Assembly: GCA_036170535.1 (NCBI GenBank) | Contig: JAVHPJ010000236.1 | Span: forward strand, 1 to 64,000 | DNA from: SSF53 sp036170535 | GTDB taxonomy: Bacteria > Spirochaetota > Leptospiria > Leptospirales > Leptonemataceae | Direction: 5' to 3' | DNA length: 64,000 bases | Shown: piece after piece, positions 11,131-19,167 of the stretch | Layout: each line of letters starts with the position of its first letter | Numbering within the stretch: position 1 is the stretch's first letter | The notes under the pieces: model-generated | The model's input: the letters and a program-made list of their open reading frames with translations, nothing else | Databases searched by the model: none | Told to the model about the DNA's origin: nothing | Translations under genes and position numbers: made by a program

Positions 11131-12441
11131 ATGAAAAAGAAGATCGTGGTCGCCTTATCGCTCTGCTGCGCGGCGTTTGGCGCAAACTGCAACAGCGGCG
11201 ATGCTGACGCGCCGCAGGAAAGCATGCTGCTCCTGGCCGCTCTGGTCGGCAGTCAGGGGAATTGATTGGCCAGTCATCTGAATGTCGATCTGGCCAGCAG
11301 TCGGGGGCTGCTTGTGGCCGGCGTAAACGCCGCCGCCTTCAGCGAGGCGAGCGCGCTTGCGAGCGGGGCGCGCATTTTGTACAACATGAACAGTTCCAGC
11401 GAGTTGGAAGTTGTACGCGTGTTTGAAGGCGTCACGGGCGCCGCGCCCGATGCGCTGCACGATCTGCCGGACTACATAGTGTTAGACTACCGCTTTTCCC
11501 ATCAAACGTGCCGGATCGTCATTGCACGCAAACAGGATAATGCATTGTTCTGCGCGCATGCTCCGTGGCCGACTGGCTACGGCGCTCTCTACGCACACGG
11601 GCTGACCCAGCCCCGCCAGGATGCCTCGGGCGCATTGTACATGAACGCGGCCATCAACGCAGTCGGCGATGGAAAACCGGCCAACGGCGTCCTGTGGCGA
11701 CTGAGCCCGGAACAATCGGGGATGACCCGCACGCGTTGGGTCGATCCTGCGGATTTCGGCGTCGATTCAATGGGCGGATTTGCAGTGAATCCGGTCAACG
11801 GCGCCGTGCTTTTCAGTTTATACAATGGGTCTGCGCGCATCAAGAACGCGGCCGGCGGTCTGACCGGCGTATCAAGCGGCTACATGCCTGCAGTCTGGTT
11901 CGCCCCCAACGGGTATTTTTACGCGTTTGGCATTGATGGCTTTCAGACATATCGTCAGCTGAACGGCTCGACCTTTGCCGCAAGCGACGCAGTCGGTCTT
12001 GTTAACATCGGCGGGTCGTTGGATAATCGTACGATCTGTTCGACCGCGCAGAATACTTATGTTGTCATCGGAAACGATTCCCTCTACCAACTCACCGATG
12101 CTGTCGGAGTTTCAAACAACGTCTATCCGTTGGCCGGAGCGCAGACGATCGATCGGGTGAGCTGTTCCGATTCCAATGTGTACGTGCTTGCGCGAAACAA
12201 TGTGGGCGATAGCCTGCTTGCGCGGTTTAATGCAGCCGGCGAAAACTTCACCACCCTGCTGCCGGCCGGCGGCTATGTTGTCTCCAGTTTTGACGCAAAT
12301 CCGGCCGGCGAAATCACTTTTGGCGGCGTGCGCAATGCGGATGGCGCGAAAGTGCTGGCTGCTATTCCGGCTGCCGGCGGCGCGCCCCAGATAACGACGA
12401 CGTCGACGCCCGATGTGAGCGCTTTGATTCGTCTGAACTGA
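11131..12441 (+). pseudogene. Lipoprotein gene interrupted by an in-frame TGA after the signal peptide
   Basis: ATG 11131 opens a 44-residue frame with a lipoprotein signal (MKKKIVVALSLCCAAFGANC) and stops at TGA 11263-11265. The very next codon (TTG 11266) continues in the same frame for 391 residues to 12441. That downstream part has no signal peptide of its own and is rich in Asn/Gly/Ala with beta-propeller-like repeats, so it looks like the mature part of the same exported protein. AGGGGA lies 5 bases before the TTG, so reinitiation at the stop is possible. Alternatives are a nonsense mutation, a sequencing error or readthrough. The function is unrecognised. Confidence 0.6.
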
Positions 12442-12510
12442 GTCGGCGTGCGGACGCGACCGCCCATGCGGCGCGTCCGCGCGATAACAAGCGACGTCTG
12501 CAAGTGTGCG

Positions 12511-13212
12511 TTATCGCGCCTGATTATTCAGGCTGATCGGCGCCGCAAATTCATCAACATCCGGCGGATTGCCGAATCTTGCGCGCATCGCGGCGGTCCA
12601 GGCCGTCGCGTAGCCCGTCCGTGCGCTTTCAGCATCCTGCCACAGATAGATGTAGCCAAAATGAAAGTCGTCAATCTGCACCAGGTAGATCCGCCGAAGA
12701 CCCGCCACAGCACGCAGGGCGCTTGCGTCCGCGGCGAATTCGCGGATAACATCCGCGCGGTTCTCAGCGACGTCTGACGGGACTGTCGCAATCGCCGCGA
12801 ACATATTGCCGCGCGCGACGGCGAGAGCGGGCGCGACTTCGAGCAGAGCCAGAGCCGGGAACAAATCAACCCGATAGGCGGACCCGTATTTCCGCCGGCC
12901 GCGTTCCACAAAATCTGCGGTGTAGCGCGCATCCGCACGCCACCGGCTCTCATAATAATAGATCCCGCCAAAGCTATCCTCTGCATCCGACAGCGTGTAG
13001 TCCTTGTAAATCAGTCCGGGAATGGCCTGGTATTCGCCGATGCTGTCCTGCATGCGGCCCGTCACCAGAAACCACGGCGCGAACCAGGGGCGCGGCGCCG
13101 AGACGCGCGCCACCACCGGACCATCGTTGCGCCGCGCTTGCGATTGTGCGGCGATGCCCGTGACGCCTGTAATGACCAGGACCATCGCTACAAAAATTCT
13201 TGCGTATGTCAT
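12511..13212 (-). CDS. Exported protein resembling YdhR-type monooxygenases
   Basis: A 233-residue protein from ATG 13212, with AGAGG 7 bases upstream. Residues 1-22 are a signal peptide ending in IAAQS. The middle (DAEDSFGGIYYYESRWRADA, then FVERGRRKYG) resembles the ferredoxin-like alpha/beta-barrel of YdhR/antibiotic-biosynthesis monooxygenase-like proteins, whose motif is a GGIY/FL-F strand followed by a helix. Being exported is unusual for that fold. The assignment is tentative and the substrate unknown. It lies just upstream of the SDR gene on the same strand, 56 bases away from its stop... the two run in the same direction, with the SDR gene first. Confidence 0.45.
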   Translation of the reverse strand: MTYARIFVAMVLVITGVTGIAAQSQARRNDGPVVARVSAPRPWFAPWFLVTGRMQDSIGEYQAIPGLIYKDYTLSDAEDSFGGIYYYESRWRADARYTADFVERGRRKYGSAYRVDLFPALALLEVAPALAVARGNMFAAIATVPSDVAENRADVIREFAADASALRAVAGLRRIYLVQIDDFHFGYIYLWQDAESARTGYATAWTAAMRARFGNPPDVDEFAAPISLNNQAR

Positions 13213-13268
13213 GATAAACCTCTTAACTGTAAAATTTTGAAAACAGAATGTCCGGCTGCTGGCGCGTC

Positions 13269-14015
13269 TCAGATGCGCACCAGCCGGTGCGCGAGGCGCG
13301 GCGCCAGACGCAACAGACGGCCGAGCAGTTGCACTTTTCCAACGCGGATTTCATACACGTCACGTTGCAGACCCTGCAGGGCGTCGCGAGCCAATGCTTC
13401 CGGTTCGATCCCGTCGGGCGCCGCCCGCTCGGCGGTCATTGCGGTGTTTACGAGCGGCGGGAGTATTTCGAAAACCGGCAGGCCGGCTCGTTCAAGCTGG
13501 TAGCGCAGGCCAATGCTGAAAGAGTGCAGCGCGGCCTTGGTCGCGGAGTAGAGCGGCGCAATTTCGCGCGGCGCCAGCGCCAGACCTGAACTGACATTCA
13601 CAATGGCCGACTCAGGCGCCCGTGCGACTAAAGTGGGCAAATACACCAGGCAGAGCAACGCCGGTCCGGTAAAGTTCGTGGCGATTTCTTCCTGGAATAG
13701 CTGCGCACGTTTGCTCAACTCCCCGCGCTCCGTTTCGTCCGCCAGATTGTAGCGGAGCAGAATCCCGGCGTTGTTTACCAGGATATCGACGTCCGGCGCA
13801 CGCTCCGGCAAGCTACGGACCGATTCGACGTCGGCCATATCCACGGCCGCCAGCTCTGTGGCGCCGCCCAGTTGCTCGGCGGCCGCCAGCAGCTTCGCCG
13901 GGGAGCGGCCGGCCAGAATGACCCTGGCGCCGCCCGCGATGAAAGCGCGCGCGAGAGCCATGCCAATGCCGCCCGCGCCGCCCGTTATCAAGACGCGCTT
14001 GCCTTCGATTTTCAA
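13269..14015 (-). CDS. Short-chain dehydrogenase/reductase, TetR-controlled
   Basis: A 248-residue SDR with TGGAGGIG near the N-terminus, VNNAG, SSGLAL and YSATK. The start is set at TTG 14015 because GGAGG lies 5 bases upstream and the Rossmann strand begins immediately; an ATG at 14063 would add 16 residues across the operator. The gene is divergent from a TetR regulator, with two copies of one palindrome in between, so it is very probably repressed by that regulator (inference). The C-terminal LGRLLRLAPRLAHRL looks amphipathic and may touch membrane. The substrate is unknown. Confidence 0.85.
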   Translation of the reverse strand: MKIEGKRVLITGGAGGIGMALARAFIAGGARVILAGRSPAKLLAAAEQLGGATELAAVDMADVESVRSLPERAPDVDILVNNAGILLRYNLADETERGELSKRAQLFQEEIATNFTGPALLCLVYLPTLVARAPESAIVNVSSGLALAPREIAPLYSATKAALHSFSIGLRYQLERAGLPVFEILPPLVNTAMTAERAAPDGIEPEALARDALQGLQRDVYEIRVGKVQLLGRLLRLAPRLAHRLVRI

Positions 14016-14040
14016 TGTAGCCTCCAGCAATCCGTGCAGA

Positions 14041-14056
14041 TAGACCAGATTGTCTA
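14041..14056. promoter_or_regulatory. TetR operator, copy 1
   Basis: TAGACCAGATTGTCTA, an inverted repeat with arms TAGAC/GTCTA. It lies 26 bases upstream of the TTG start of the dehydrogenase, between that gene and the divergent TetR gene. A near-identical second copy follows at 14075. Confidence 0.65.
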
Positions 14057-14074
14057 TTCGCACCCAGGCTGAAG

Positions 14075-14090
14075 TAGACCAGTTTGTCTA
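14075..14090. promoter_or_regulatory. TetR operator, copy 2
   Basis: TAGACCAGTTTGTCTA, differing from copy 1 by one base (T for A in the centre) and displaced by 34 bases, about three helical turns. Both copies are followed by TTCG. Confidence 0.65.
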
Positions 14091-14181
14091 TTCGTTTTTG
14101 TCGTCAAGGGGAGGTTTCCGCCCGATTTTTTTGCGGCAATTCTTATCGCATTGCAGGGGCGGAGTCGGCATATCGGACCGG

Positions 14182-14748
14182 ATGGCTCCTGTGTCGCCGC
14201 GTTTGCGCATTATTCATGCGGCCCGCGAGCATTTTGTAATGTACGGCTACGCGCGCGCATCTACGAATGATATTCTCGAAAGCGCCTCAGCCCACAAGGC
14301 GAGTTTGTATCGCTACTTCAAGAGCAAGGAGGACTTGTGCCTTGCTACGCTGGATGCAATCGGCGCGGAATTTTCCGGAAGATTGCTCGAGCTTGCGCGC
14401 AAAACATCCGACTGGTCCGATTTTGTGCAGCGTTGGACGCGACTGCTGCGTAAAGAGATCCGCAGCGGCGGGTTCCAGGGTTGTCCCTTGAGTCGCATCA
14501 TGGCGGGCGCGCCCCGGGACGCCGTGCGTCTCCAGGACCGCGGTCGGGAGGTCTATGATTCGTGGGCCGCTGTTCTGGAACAGATATATGCAAAGTGGCA
14601 TTCAAATTCGCCGGAAGCCGCCGATGCCCCGGCCGGCGCTGGCGAGCGCATCCTTATGATCTACGAAGGAGCGGCGCAGATCTATATGCTGACGGGACGG
14701 ATGGAAGTTTTTGATCGTATGCGCGAGGAACTTCTGCGCGTGAAGTGA
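14182..14748 (+). CDS. TetR/AcrR family regulator
   Basis: A 188-residue protein. The helix-turn-helix occupies about residues 10-55 (HAAREHFVMYGYARASTNDI, then SASAHKASLYRYFKSKEDL). The C-terminal ligand domain resembles the TetR_C family of regulators that carry CPLSR (here GCPLSRIMAG), often responsive to electrophiles or aromatic compounds. The start at 14182 is chosen because the domain begins there and the upstream frame crosses the operator; no strong ribosome site is visible. It probably represses itself and the divergent dehydrogenase. Confidence 0.85.
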   Translation: MAPVSPRLRIIHAAREHFVMYGYARASTNDILESASAHKASLYRYFKSKEDLCLATLDAIGAEFSGRLLELARKTSDWSDFVQRWTRLLRKEIRSGGFQGCPLSRIMAGAPRDAVRLQDRGREVYDSWAAVLEQIYAKWHSNSPEAADAPAGAGERILMIYEGAAQIYMLTGRMEVFDRMREELLRVK

Positions 14749-14801
14749 GTCGTCGCGCCGGAGATGATCGCGCTCCACATGCCGCAAGTGATGCGCTCTG
14801 A

Positions 14802-15392
14802 CTACCGGTCAGTTGAGAGCGCGTCCAGCGCCACGTCCGCCACGCTCTGCAGATGGGCGCGCGAAAGTTGCATTCGTGAAGCCGAGCGCAGCGCCATAAT
14901 TACGCTGCCGAGAAAGCGACTCAGCTCGCGCGCGCTGCGCCGAGTGGTAATCTCGCCCGCCGCCTGACCGCTTTGCACCACGCGCTCCAGTTCGCGTTCC
15001 ATAGTAGTTCGACCGAGATTGCACAGCGTGAGAATTTTTTCGTCGCTCGGGCAGAGCTCCAGGGTGGAATTCGCCGCAAAGCAGCCGCGCCGCTCTACGT
15101 CGCCGACGCTTTCGCGCACGACGCGCAGCAGCAGGGCCTCAATCGCCTTAAAGCCGCTGGCATGCTGCTCCAGTTCCGCACGCACTTCCCGGGCGGCGTC
15201 TTCCACGTACAACTTGAGGCTGCTTTCGTAAAGACTATGCTTGTCGCCGAAGGCTGCGTAGAGGCTGGCCCGATTTACGCCGGTGGACTGGACAAGATCG
15301 TCCACGGAAGCGGCGTGATACCCTTTCTTCCAGAACAGATCCAGCGCCGAGCGCAGGGTCGCCTGCGTGTCAAATTCGCGCGTGCGGGCCAC
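14802..15392 (-). CDS. TetR/AcrR family regulator
   Basis: A 196-residue protein with an N-terminal HTH (ATLRSALDLFWKKGYHAASV, then TGVNRASLYAAFGDKHSLY) and a TetR_C-type C-terminus with the CFAANSTLEL segment typical of the AcrR-like group. The start at GTG 15392 fits the family. An in-frame ATG at 15458 would place the coding start across an operator palindrome and add 22 residues that do not resemble the family. It is divergent from the dehydrogenase at 15558 and convergent with the other TetR gene. Confidence 0.8.
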   Translation of the reverse strand: MARTREFDTQATLRSALDLFWKKGYHAASVDDLVQSTGVNRASLYAAFGDKHSLYESSLKLYVEDAAREVRAELEQHASGFKAIEALLLRVVRESVGDVERRGCFAANSTLELCPSDEKILTLCNLGRTTMERELERVVQSGQAAGEITTRRSARELSRFLGSVIMALRSASRMQLSRAHLQSVADVALDALSTDR

Positions 15393-15435
15393 AGGTTTCG
15401 TCTCAGGGGCGTCCGCCCCCTCAAAAACAATAAAA

Positions 15436-15451
15436 TGGAATAATTGTTCCA
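15436..15451. promoter_or_regulatory. Putative TetR operator (copy 1 of 3)
   Basis: TGGAATAATTGTTCCA, a palindrome with arms TGGAA/TTCCA. It lies 44 bases before the TetR start at 15392 and shares its arms with two more copies near the divergent dehydrogenase start. Confidence 0.65.
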
Positions 15452-15507
15452 GAATCAAGCGCTTCGGCGATTTTTTTTGCGGTCGAACTGCGCCGGCCGG
15501 TTTATTC

Positions 15508-15542
15508 TGGAACGATCATTCTAAACTGGAACGAGCATTCCA
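15508..15542. promoter_or_regulatory. Putative tandem TetR operators (copies 2 and 3)
   Basis: TGGAACGATCATTCTA (15508-15523) and TGGAACGAGCATTCCA (15527-15542) repeat the same arms, with centres 19 bases apart. The last copy ends 16 bases before the dehydrogenase ATG at 15558, so bound repressor would block its transcription. Confidence 0.7.
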
Positions 15543-15557
15543 GAATACGGAGAAAGT

Positions 15558-16322
15558 ATGTCAGTTTCAAATCAGGAAACAGTCGTCGTGACCGGCGGCT
15601 CCAGCGGGATCGGGCTTGCGGCGGCCCAGGGCTTCGCCCGCCAGGGGGCGCGCGTCGTGATCACAGGGCGCAGCGCGGAAACGGTGAACGACGCGCTGAA
15701 ATCCCTCGGCGCGGGCGCGGCTGGAATCGTCGCCGATCAGTCCAGTCTGGCCGACATCGACCGATTGGTTGCAAAAGTAACTGCGGACTACGGCGCCGTG
15801 CAAACCCTGTTTATCAATGCCGGGGTGGCGTCGTTTTCGCCGGTGGAGCATTTCAGCGAAGCGCAGTTTGACTCGATTATGGACATCAACTTCAAGGGCG
15901 CGTTTTTCACCCTGCAGAAATTTCTACCGCTGTTGAAGTCGGGTTCTTCGGTCATTCTGCTCTCATCGGTGAACGCCTACACCGGCATGCCGAACACCAG
16001 CGTATACGGCGCGAGCAAAGCGGCGCTCAATTCGCTGATGCGCACCGCGGCGATCGAGCTTGCGCCGCGCGGCATACGTGTAAACGCGATCTGCCCGGGG
16101 CCGATTGCGACGCCGATCTTTGGGAAAACCGGATTGCCGGCGGAAGCGATTCAGGAATTTGGCGCCGCCATGCAGAATCGCGTGCCCCTGAAACGTTTTG
16201 GTCAATCGGAAGAGGTCGCTGAACTCACGCTGTTTCTCGCCTCTGCAAAGGCCGGCTTTATCACCGGCGGCGAGTACGTGATCGACGGCGGCATCAACAT
16301 CAATCCCGGATTGCTGAACTGA
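15558..16322 (+). CDS. Short-chain dehydrogenase/reductase (FabG-like)
   Basis: A 254-residue classical SDR: TGGSSGIG at residues 13-20, NAG in FINAGVASF, SSVNAYTG, and the catalytic YGASK. The C-terminal YVIDGGININPG is the usual SDR ending. Start: ATG 15558 with GGAG 7 bases upstream. Regulation by the divergent TetR protein is suggested by tandem palindromes right before the start. Many such TetR-SDR pairs respond to quinones or xenobiotics; the ligand here is not known. Confidence 0.9.
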   Translation: MSVSNQETVVVTGGSSGIGLAAAQGFARQGARVVITGRSAETVNDALKSLGAGAAGIVADQSSLADIDRLVAKVTADYGAVQTLFINAGVASFSPVEHFSEAQFDSIMDINFKGAFFTLQKFLPLLKSGSSVILLSSVNAYTGMPNTSVYGASKAALNSLMRTAAIELAPRGIRVNAICPGPIATPIFGKTGLPAEAIQEFGAAMQNRVPLKRFGQSEEVAELTLFLASAKAGFITGGEYVIDGGININPGLLN

Positions 16323-16333
16323 GCGAAACGCCA

Positions 16334-16379
16334 GCGCCGCCGCCGATCATCAGCATGCGCAGTCCCCTGCGGCGCGCGC
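16334..16379. repeat. Degenerate copy of the end of the VIT1 gene
   Basis: These 46 bases match 16450-16495 with about four mismatches. Read on the minus strand they encode GLRMLMIGGGAG, nearly identical to GLRMLVIGGGAG inside the transporter. The copy lies after the transporter's stop and terminator hairpin and is not part of any intact gene. Confidence 0.7.
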
Positions 16380-16382
16380 TTC

Positions 16383-16408
16383 GCCTCGCCTGACGAGTCA
16401 GGCGAGGC
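16383..16408. terminator. Perfect 11-bp hairpin between convergent genes
   Basis: Stem GCCTCGCCTGA, loop CGAG, stem TCAGGCGAGGC. It overlaps the stop codon of the VIT1 gene (16398-16400) and follows the dehydrogenase by about 60 bases. There is no U-run, so it may end transcription from both sides weakly or protect the 3' ends. Confidence 0.55.
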
Positions 16409-17426
16409 TTACGCCAAGCAGTCTGCCAATCGCAAAGCTCACGGCTCCCGCGCCGCCGCCGATCACCAGCATGCGCAGTCCGCCGCGGAGCGCGCCGCGT
16501 CCGGTGAACAGACTCAACACCGCGCCAACCGCAAATAATCCCGCTCCGGCCAGACTGGCCGACACGACGATAGCTGCGGAACTCTTCGGCGCGAATAAAA
16601 ACGGCAGGAGCGGGACTACTGCGCCGCCGGTAAAAGCCAAAAACGAAAACAACGCCGCGCCCCAGGGAGAACCGAGATCGTCGGGGTTCAATCCCAGTTC
16701 TTCGCGGGCGAGCGCATCCATGGCGCGTTCCGGGTCTTTCAAAAGATTTTTTGCAAATCGACGCGCATCGGACAGCTTCATTCCGCGCGTCTGATAGATC
16801 AGCGCCAATTCCTCGGCCTCTTCTTGCGGATACTCGCGTAACTCGTCGCGCTCCAGTCCGATTTGGTACTCGAACATCTCTCGCTGTGAACGCATCGAAA
16901 CGTATTCACCAGCGGCCATAGAGAGCGCGCCCGCCAGCAGTCCGGCGACTCCGCTCATGAGTATGTAAGCGGGATCGGAAGCGGCGCCGGCGACGCCCAG
17001 TATCAAGCTCGCGTTTGAGACCAGCCCGTCATTTACGCCAAAGACAGCGGCGCGTAAATTGCCGCCGCCGGTCTTATGCCGTCCGCCGATTTCTTCCCCG
17101 GAAACCGGCATGGGATGCGCGCTTGCCGCGCCCAAATACGCCGAAAGTCCGCGCACTTTGAGAGCCGCCAGGGCGGGTCGCAGGCTGCGCGGAGAAAAAA
17201 ACCGCAGCAACTGCGCGGCGGCCAGGGCGCGCAGCGGTACTCGAAATTCCGGCGGGCTCTCGCCCAGTTTTGCCAGTTTGCGTTCCCAGATTTGCGCCTG
17301 GCGTTCGGCGGCCTTTTGCAGCTCTAAAAACATGGCGCGCTTCTCGGCGGCAGGCTCAGCGGCAGCGACGCGCGCATAAAGCCAGGCGGATTGTTTTTCT
17401 TCGCGCCAACTTTCTGCAAACGTCAT
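16398..17426 (-). CDS. mbfA: Ferritin-like/VIT1 fusion iron transporter (MbfA-like)
   Basis: A 342-residue protein. Residues 1-60 are a short ferritin/rubrerythrin-like helical segment (ESWREEKQSAWLYARVAAAE, EKRAMFLELQKAAERQAQIW). From about residue 125 it is a VIT1/CCC1 membrane transporter: AAVFGVNDGLVSNASLILGV, then MAAGEYVSMRSQREM, a cytoplasmic metal-binding helix pair rich in Glu, and three C-terminal membrane helices. Alphaproteobacterial MbfA proteins of this architecture export iron or manganese and are repressed by Irr/Fur; export is assumed here. It would protect the cell from iron overload. Confidence 0.85.
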   Translation of the reverse strand: MTFAESWREEKQSAWLYARVAAAEPAAEKRAMFLELQKAAERQAQIWERKLAKLGESPPEFRVPLRALAAAQLLRFFSPRSLRPALAALKVRGLSAYLGAASAHPMPVSGEEIGGRHKTGGGNLRAAVFGVNDGLVSNASLILGVAGAASDPAYILMSGVAGLLAGALSMAAGEYVSMRSQREMFEYQIGLERDELREYPQEEAEELALIYQTRGMKLSDARRFAKNLLKDPERAMDALAREELGLNPDDLGSPWGAALFSFLAFTGGAVVPLLPFLFAPKSSAAIVVSASLAGAGLFAVGAVLSLFTGRGALRGGLRMLVIGGGAGAVSFAIGRLLGVSLA

Positions 17427-17534
17427 GATTCGAGTTGGATGGGCGCTCTCTTCAGCGTCAATTCATTGCGCGGAATATTCCACGCCGACCGTAAAATTGC
17501 GCGCTACGCCGACAACCGGCGGCTATCTTTGAAA

Positions 17535-18176
17535 ATGCGAATCCAATCGGTCAGAATCCATGTTCGAAAGCTGGCGCTGGCAACTGCGCTCCTGTTCGTC
17601 CCCTGTGCATCGCTAATGGCTTACGAAGAACCTGCGTATTCCGTGATTCGAACCACTGACAACTACGAGATTCGCCAGTATGCGTCGCAGCTCGTGGCGG
17701 AAACCGACGTGGTTGGCGACTTTGACGACTCAGGCAATCAGGCCTTTCGAATTCTGGCGGGATATATTTTCGGCGACAACGAATCGCGAACCTCAATTGA
17801 AATGACGGCGCCGGTGACGCAACAGCGTTCAGAAAAGATCGAAATGACGGCGCCGGTAATTATGCAGGGCGGGAACGGTCGCTTCACGTACCAGTTTGTG
17901 ATGCCGGCCCGGTTCACCCTGGCGACCGTGCCGACGCCTGTGGACGCGCGCGTCCGCCTGCGAGAACTGCCCGCGCGCACGCTGGCAGTGTATCGGTACT
18001 CCGGCGGCTGGTCGCAGGAGCGCTACAACGCATTTCGTGATCGGCTCATGGCGGCCCTTACTGCGGACGGCATAACGCCAATGGGCGAGCCTATCTTTGC
18101 GCGCTTTAATTCGCCCTTTACGCTCTGGTTCCTGCGGCGCAACGAAATCTGGGTTCCGATCGCCCCCGTACAGTAA
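17535..18176 (+). CDS. SOUL family heme-binding protein, exported
   Basis: A 213-residue protein from ATG 17535. Residues 1-29 are a signal peptide (LALATALLFVPCASLMA). The SOUL/HBP signature follows: YSVIRTTDNYEIRQY, then FGDNESRTSIEMTAPVTQQ with a repeat of IEMTAPV, and a conserved C-terminal FNSPFTLWFLRRNEIWVPI. Such proteins bind heme or porphyrins with moderate affinity; some bacterial ones have other roles. An upstream frame from 17391 lacks features and was not used. Confidence 0.88.
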   Translation: MRIQSVRIHVRKLALATALLFVPCASLMAYEEPAYSVIRTTDNYEIRQYASQLVAETDVVGDFDDSGNQAFRILAGYIFGDNESRTSIEMTAPVTQQRSEKIEMTAPVIMQGGNGRFTYQFVMPARFTLATVPTPVDARVRLRELPARTLAVYRYSGGWSQERYNAFRDRLMAALTADGITPMGEPIFARFNSPFTLWFLRRNEIWVPIAPVQ

Positions 18177-18397
18177 TGCGCGGAGAAAAACTGACGCCCC
18201 GCGGCGCCCTTTGTTATATGAGCAAATGGTTAATCTTTTGTAAAATGTTCCCTGTCCTTTGATTATTTCTTGGGCGCCTGAGACCGCGCTTCGTCTCCTA
18301 GTGCAACGATTCCGACGGGCCGCGGTCAGCCTTTCGGCTGCGTCCTCCGGGCGCGCCGTCGATCCCGCTTTTCCGTCGTGACCCGGGCGAGGCGAGC

Positions 18398-19135
18398 GTG
18401 AAATCGATTCCTTCTTCCATAATAGTCTTCGCGATAGCGCTCCTGACTGCGGCCTGCCAATCCGTGGATCCGCAGACGCGCGACCAGGTCCGTTCCGCCA
18501 TCACCGGCTGTCCCCGATACGAGGAAGAGGCGGCGTTTCCCTCCGCGGCGCTGGTGCAGATTGCGGGTCGGACGGAGGAAAAAAAAGAAGAGCAGCCCAA
18601 GCCGGAAGAGAAGCCGGCGGAGCCGGTTGACGAAGACCACGCAGAAAAGCTGGATCGAGTATACGAAGAAGTAAGGACCAACCTCGAACGCGATATGGGC
18701 GTGCGCTGGCAGCAGATTGAAAATCAACTGAAAGGCCAGGGCGTCTCCATTCAAAAGCTGACGGACTCGGAAGGCAAGACGCGCGAAATCGTGCTGGCGA
18801 TCGACGGCGACGTGAACTTTCCGCACGGCCGCTCCAATATGACTCAGCGCGCAGAAGATATCGTAAACAAGTTCGCCGCCGCGCTCGGTAATTTCCCCGA
18901 CGCCGCCATCAAAGTCGGCGGACATACGGATTCCACCGGCTCGCGGGCCTTGAACCTGCGCTTGAGCCAGTCGCGTGCGGAAACGGTGCGTGACGGCCTG
19001 GTAAATCGGGGCATTGCTCGCGGGCGTTTCATCGAAGTGCGCGGTTACGCCGACGATTTTCGGCTGGTCAATACGCGTGCAGCGGAGCCGCGTAATCGAC
19101 GCGTCGAGATCCGCGTAATTCCGCCGGCGCAATAA
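18398..19135 (+). CDS. OmpA-family lipoprotein
   Basis: A 245-residue protein starting at GTG 18398. Signal peptide with lipobox LLTAAC (Cys20). Residues 50-75 form a Glu/Lys/Pro-rich spacer, then comes an OmpA C-terminal domain with GGHTDSTGSRALNLRLSQSR and RNRRVEIRV, which binds peptidoglycan. It would tether the outer membrane to the cell wall. About 220 non-coding bases precede it, including AT-rich DNA around 18210-18270 likely to hold a promoter. An outer-membrane-type protein follows 32 bases downstream, probably cotranscribed. Confidence 0.9.
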   Translation: MKSIPSSIIVFAIALLTAACQSVDPQTRDQVRSAITGCPRYEEEAAFPSAALVQIAGRTEEKKEEQPKPEEKPAEPVDEDHAEKLDRVYEEVRTNLERDMGVRWQQIENQLKGQGVSIQKLTDSEGKTREIVLAIDGDVNFPHGRSNMTQRAEDIVNKFAAALGNFPDAAIKVGGHTDSTGSRALNLRLSQSRAETVRDGLVNRGIARGRFIEVRGYADDFRLVNTRAAEPRNRRVEIRVIPPAQ

Positions 19136-19167
19136 GGCGCCGCAGCTTCATCAGGCGAGTTCAATCC

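Noticed and set aside
11263..11265. TGA as a reassigned Trp or selenocysteine codon
   Set aside because: TGA serves as a normal stop in most other genes in the window, and no selenocysteine-type context or family is evident.
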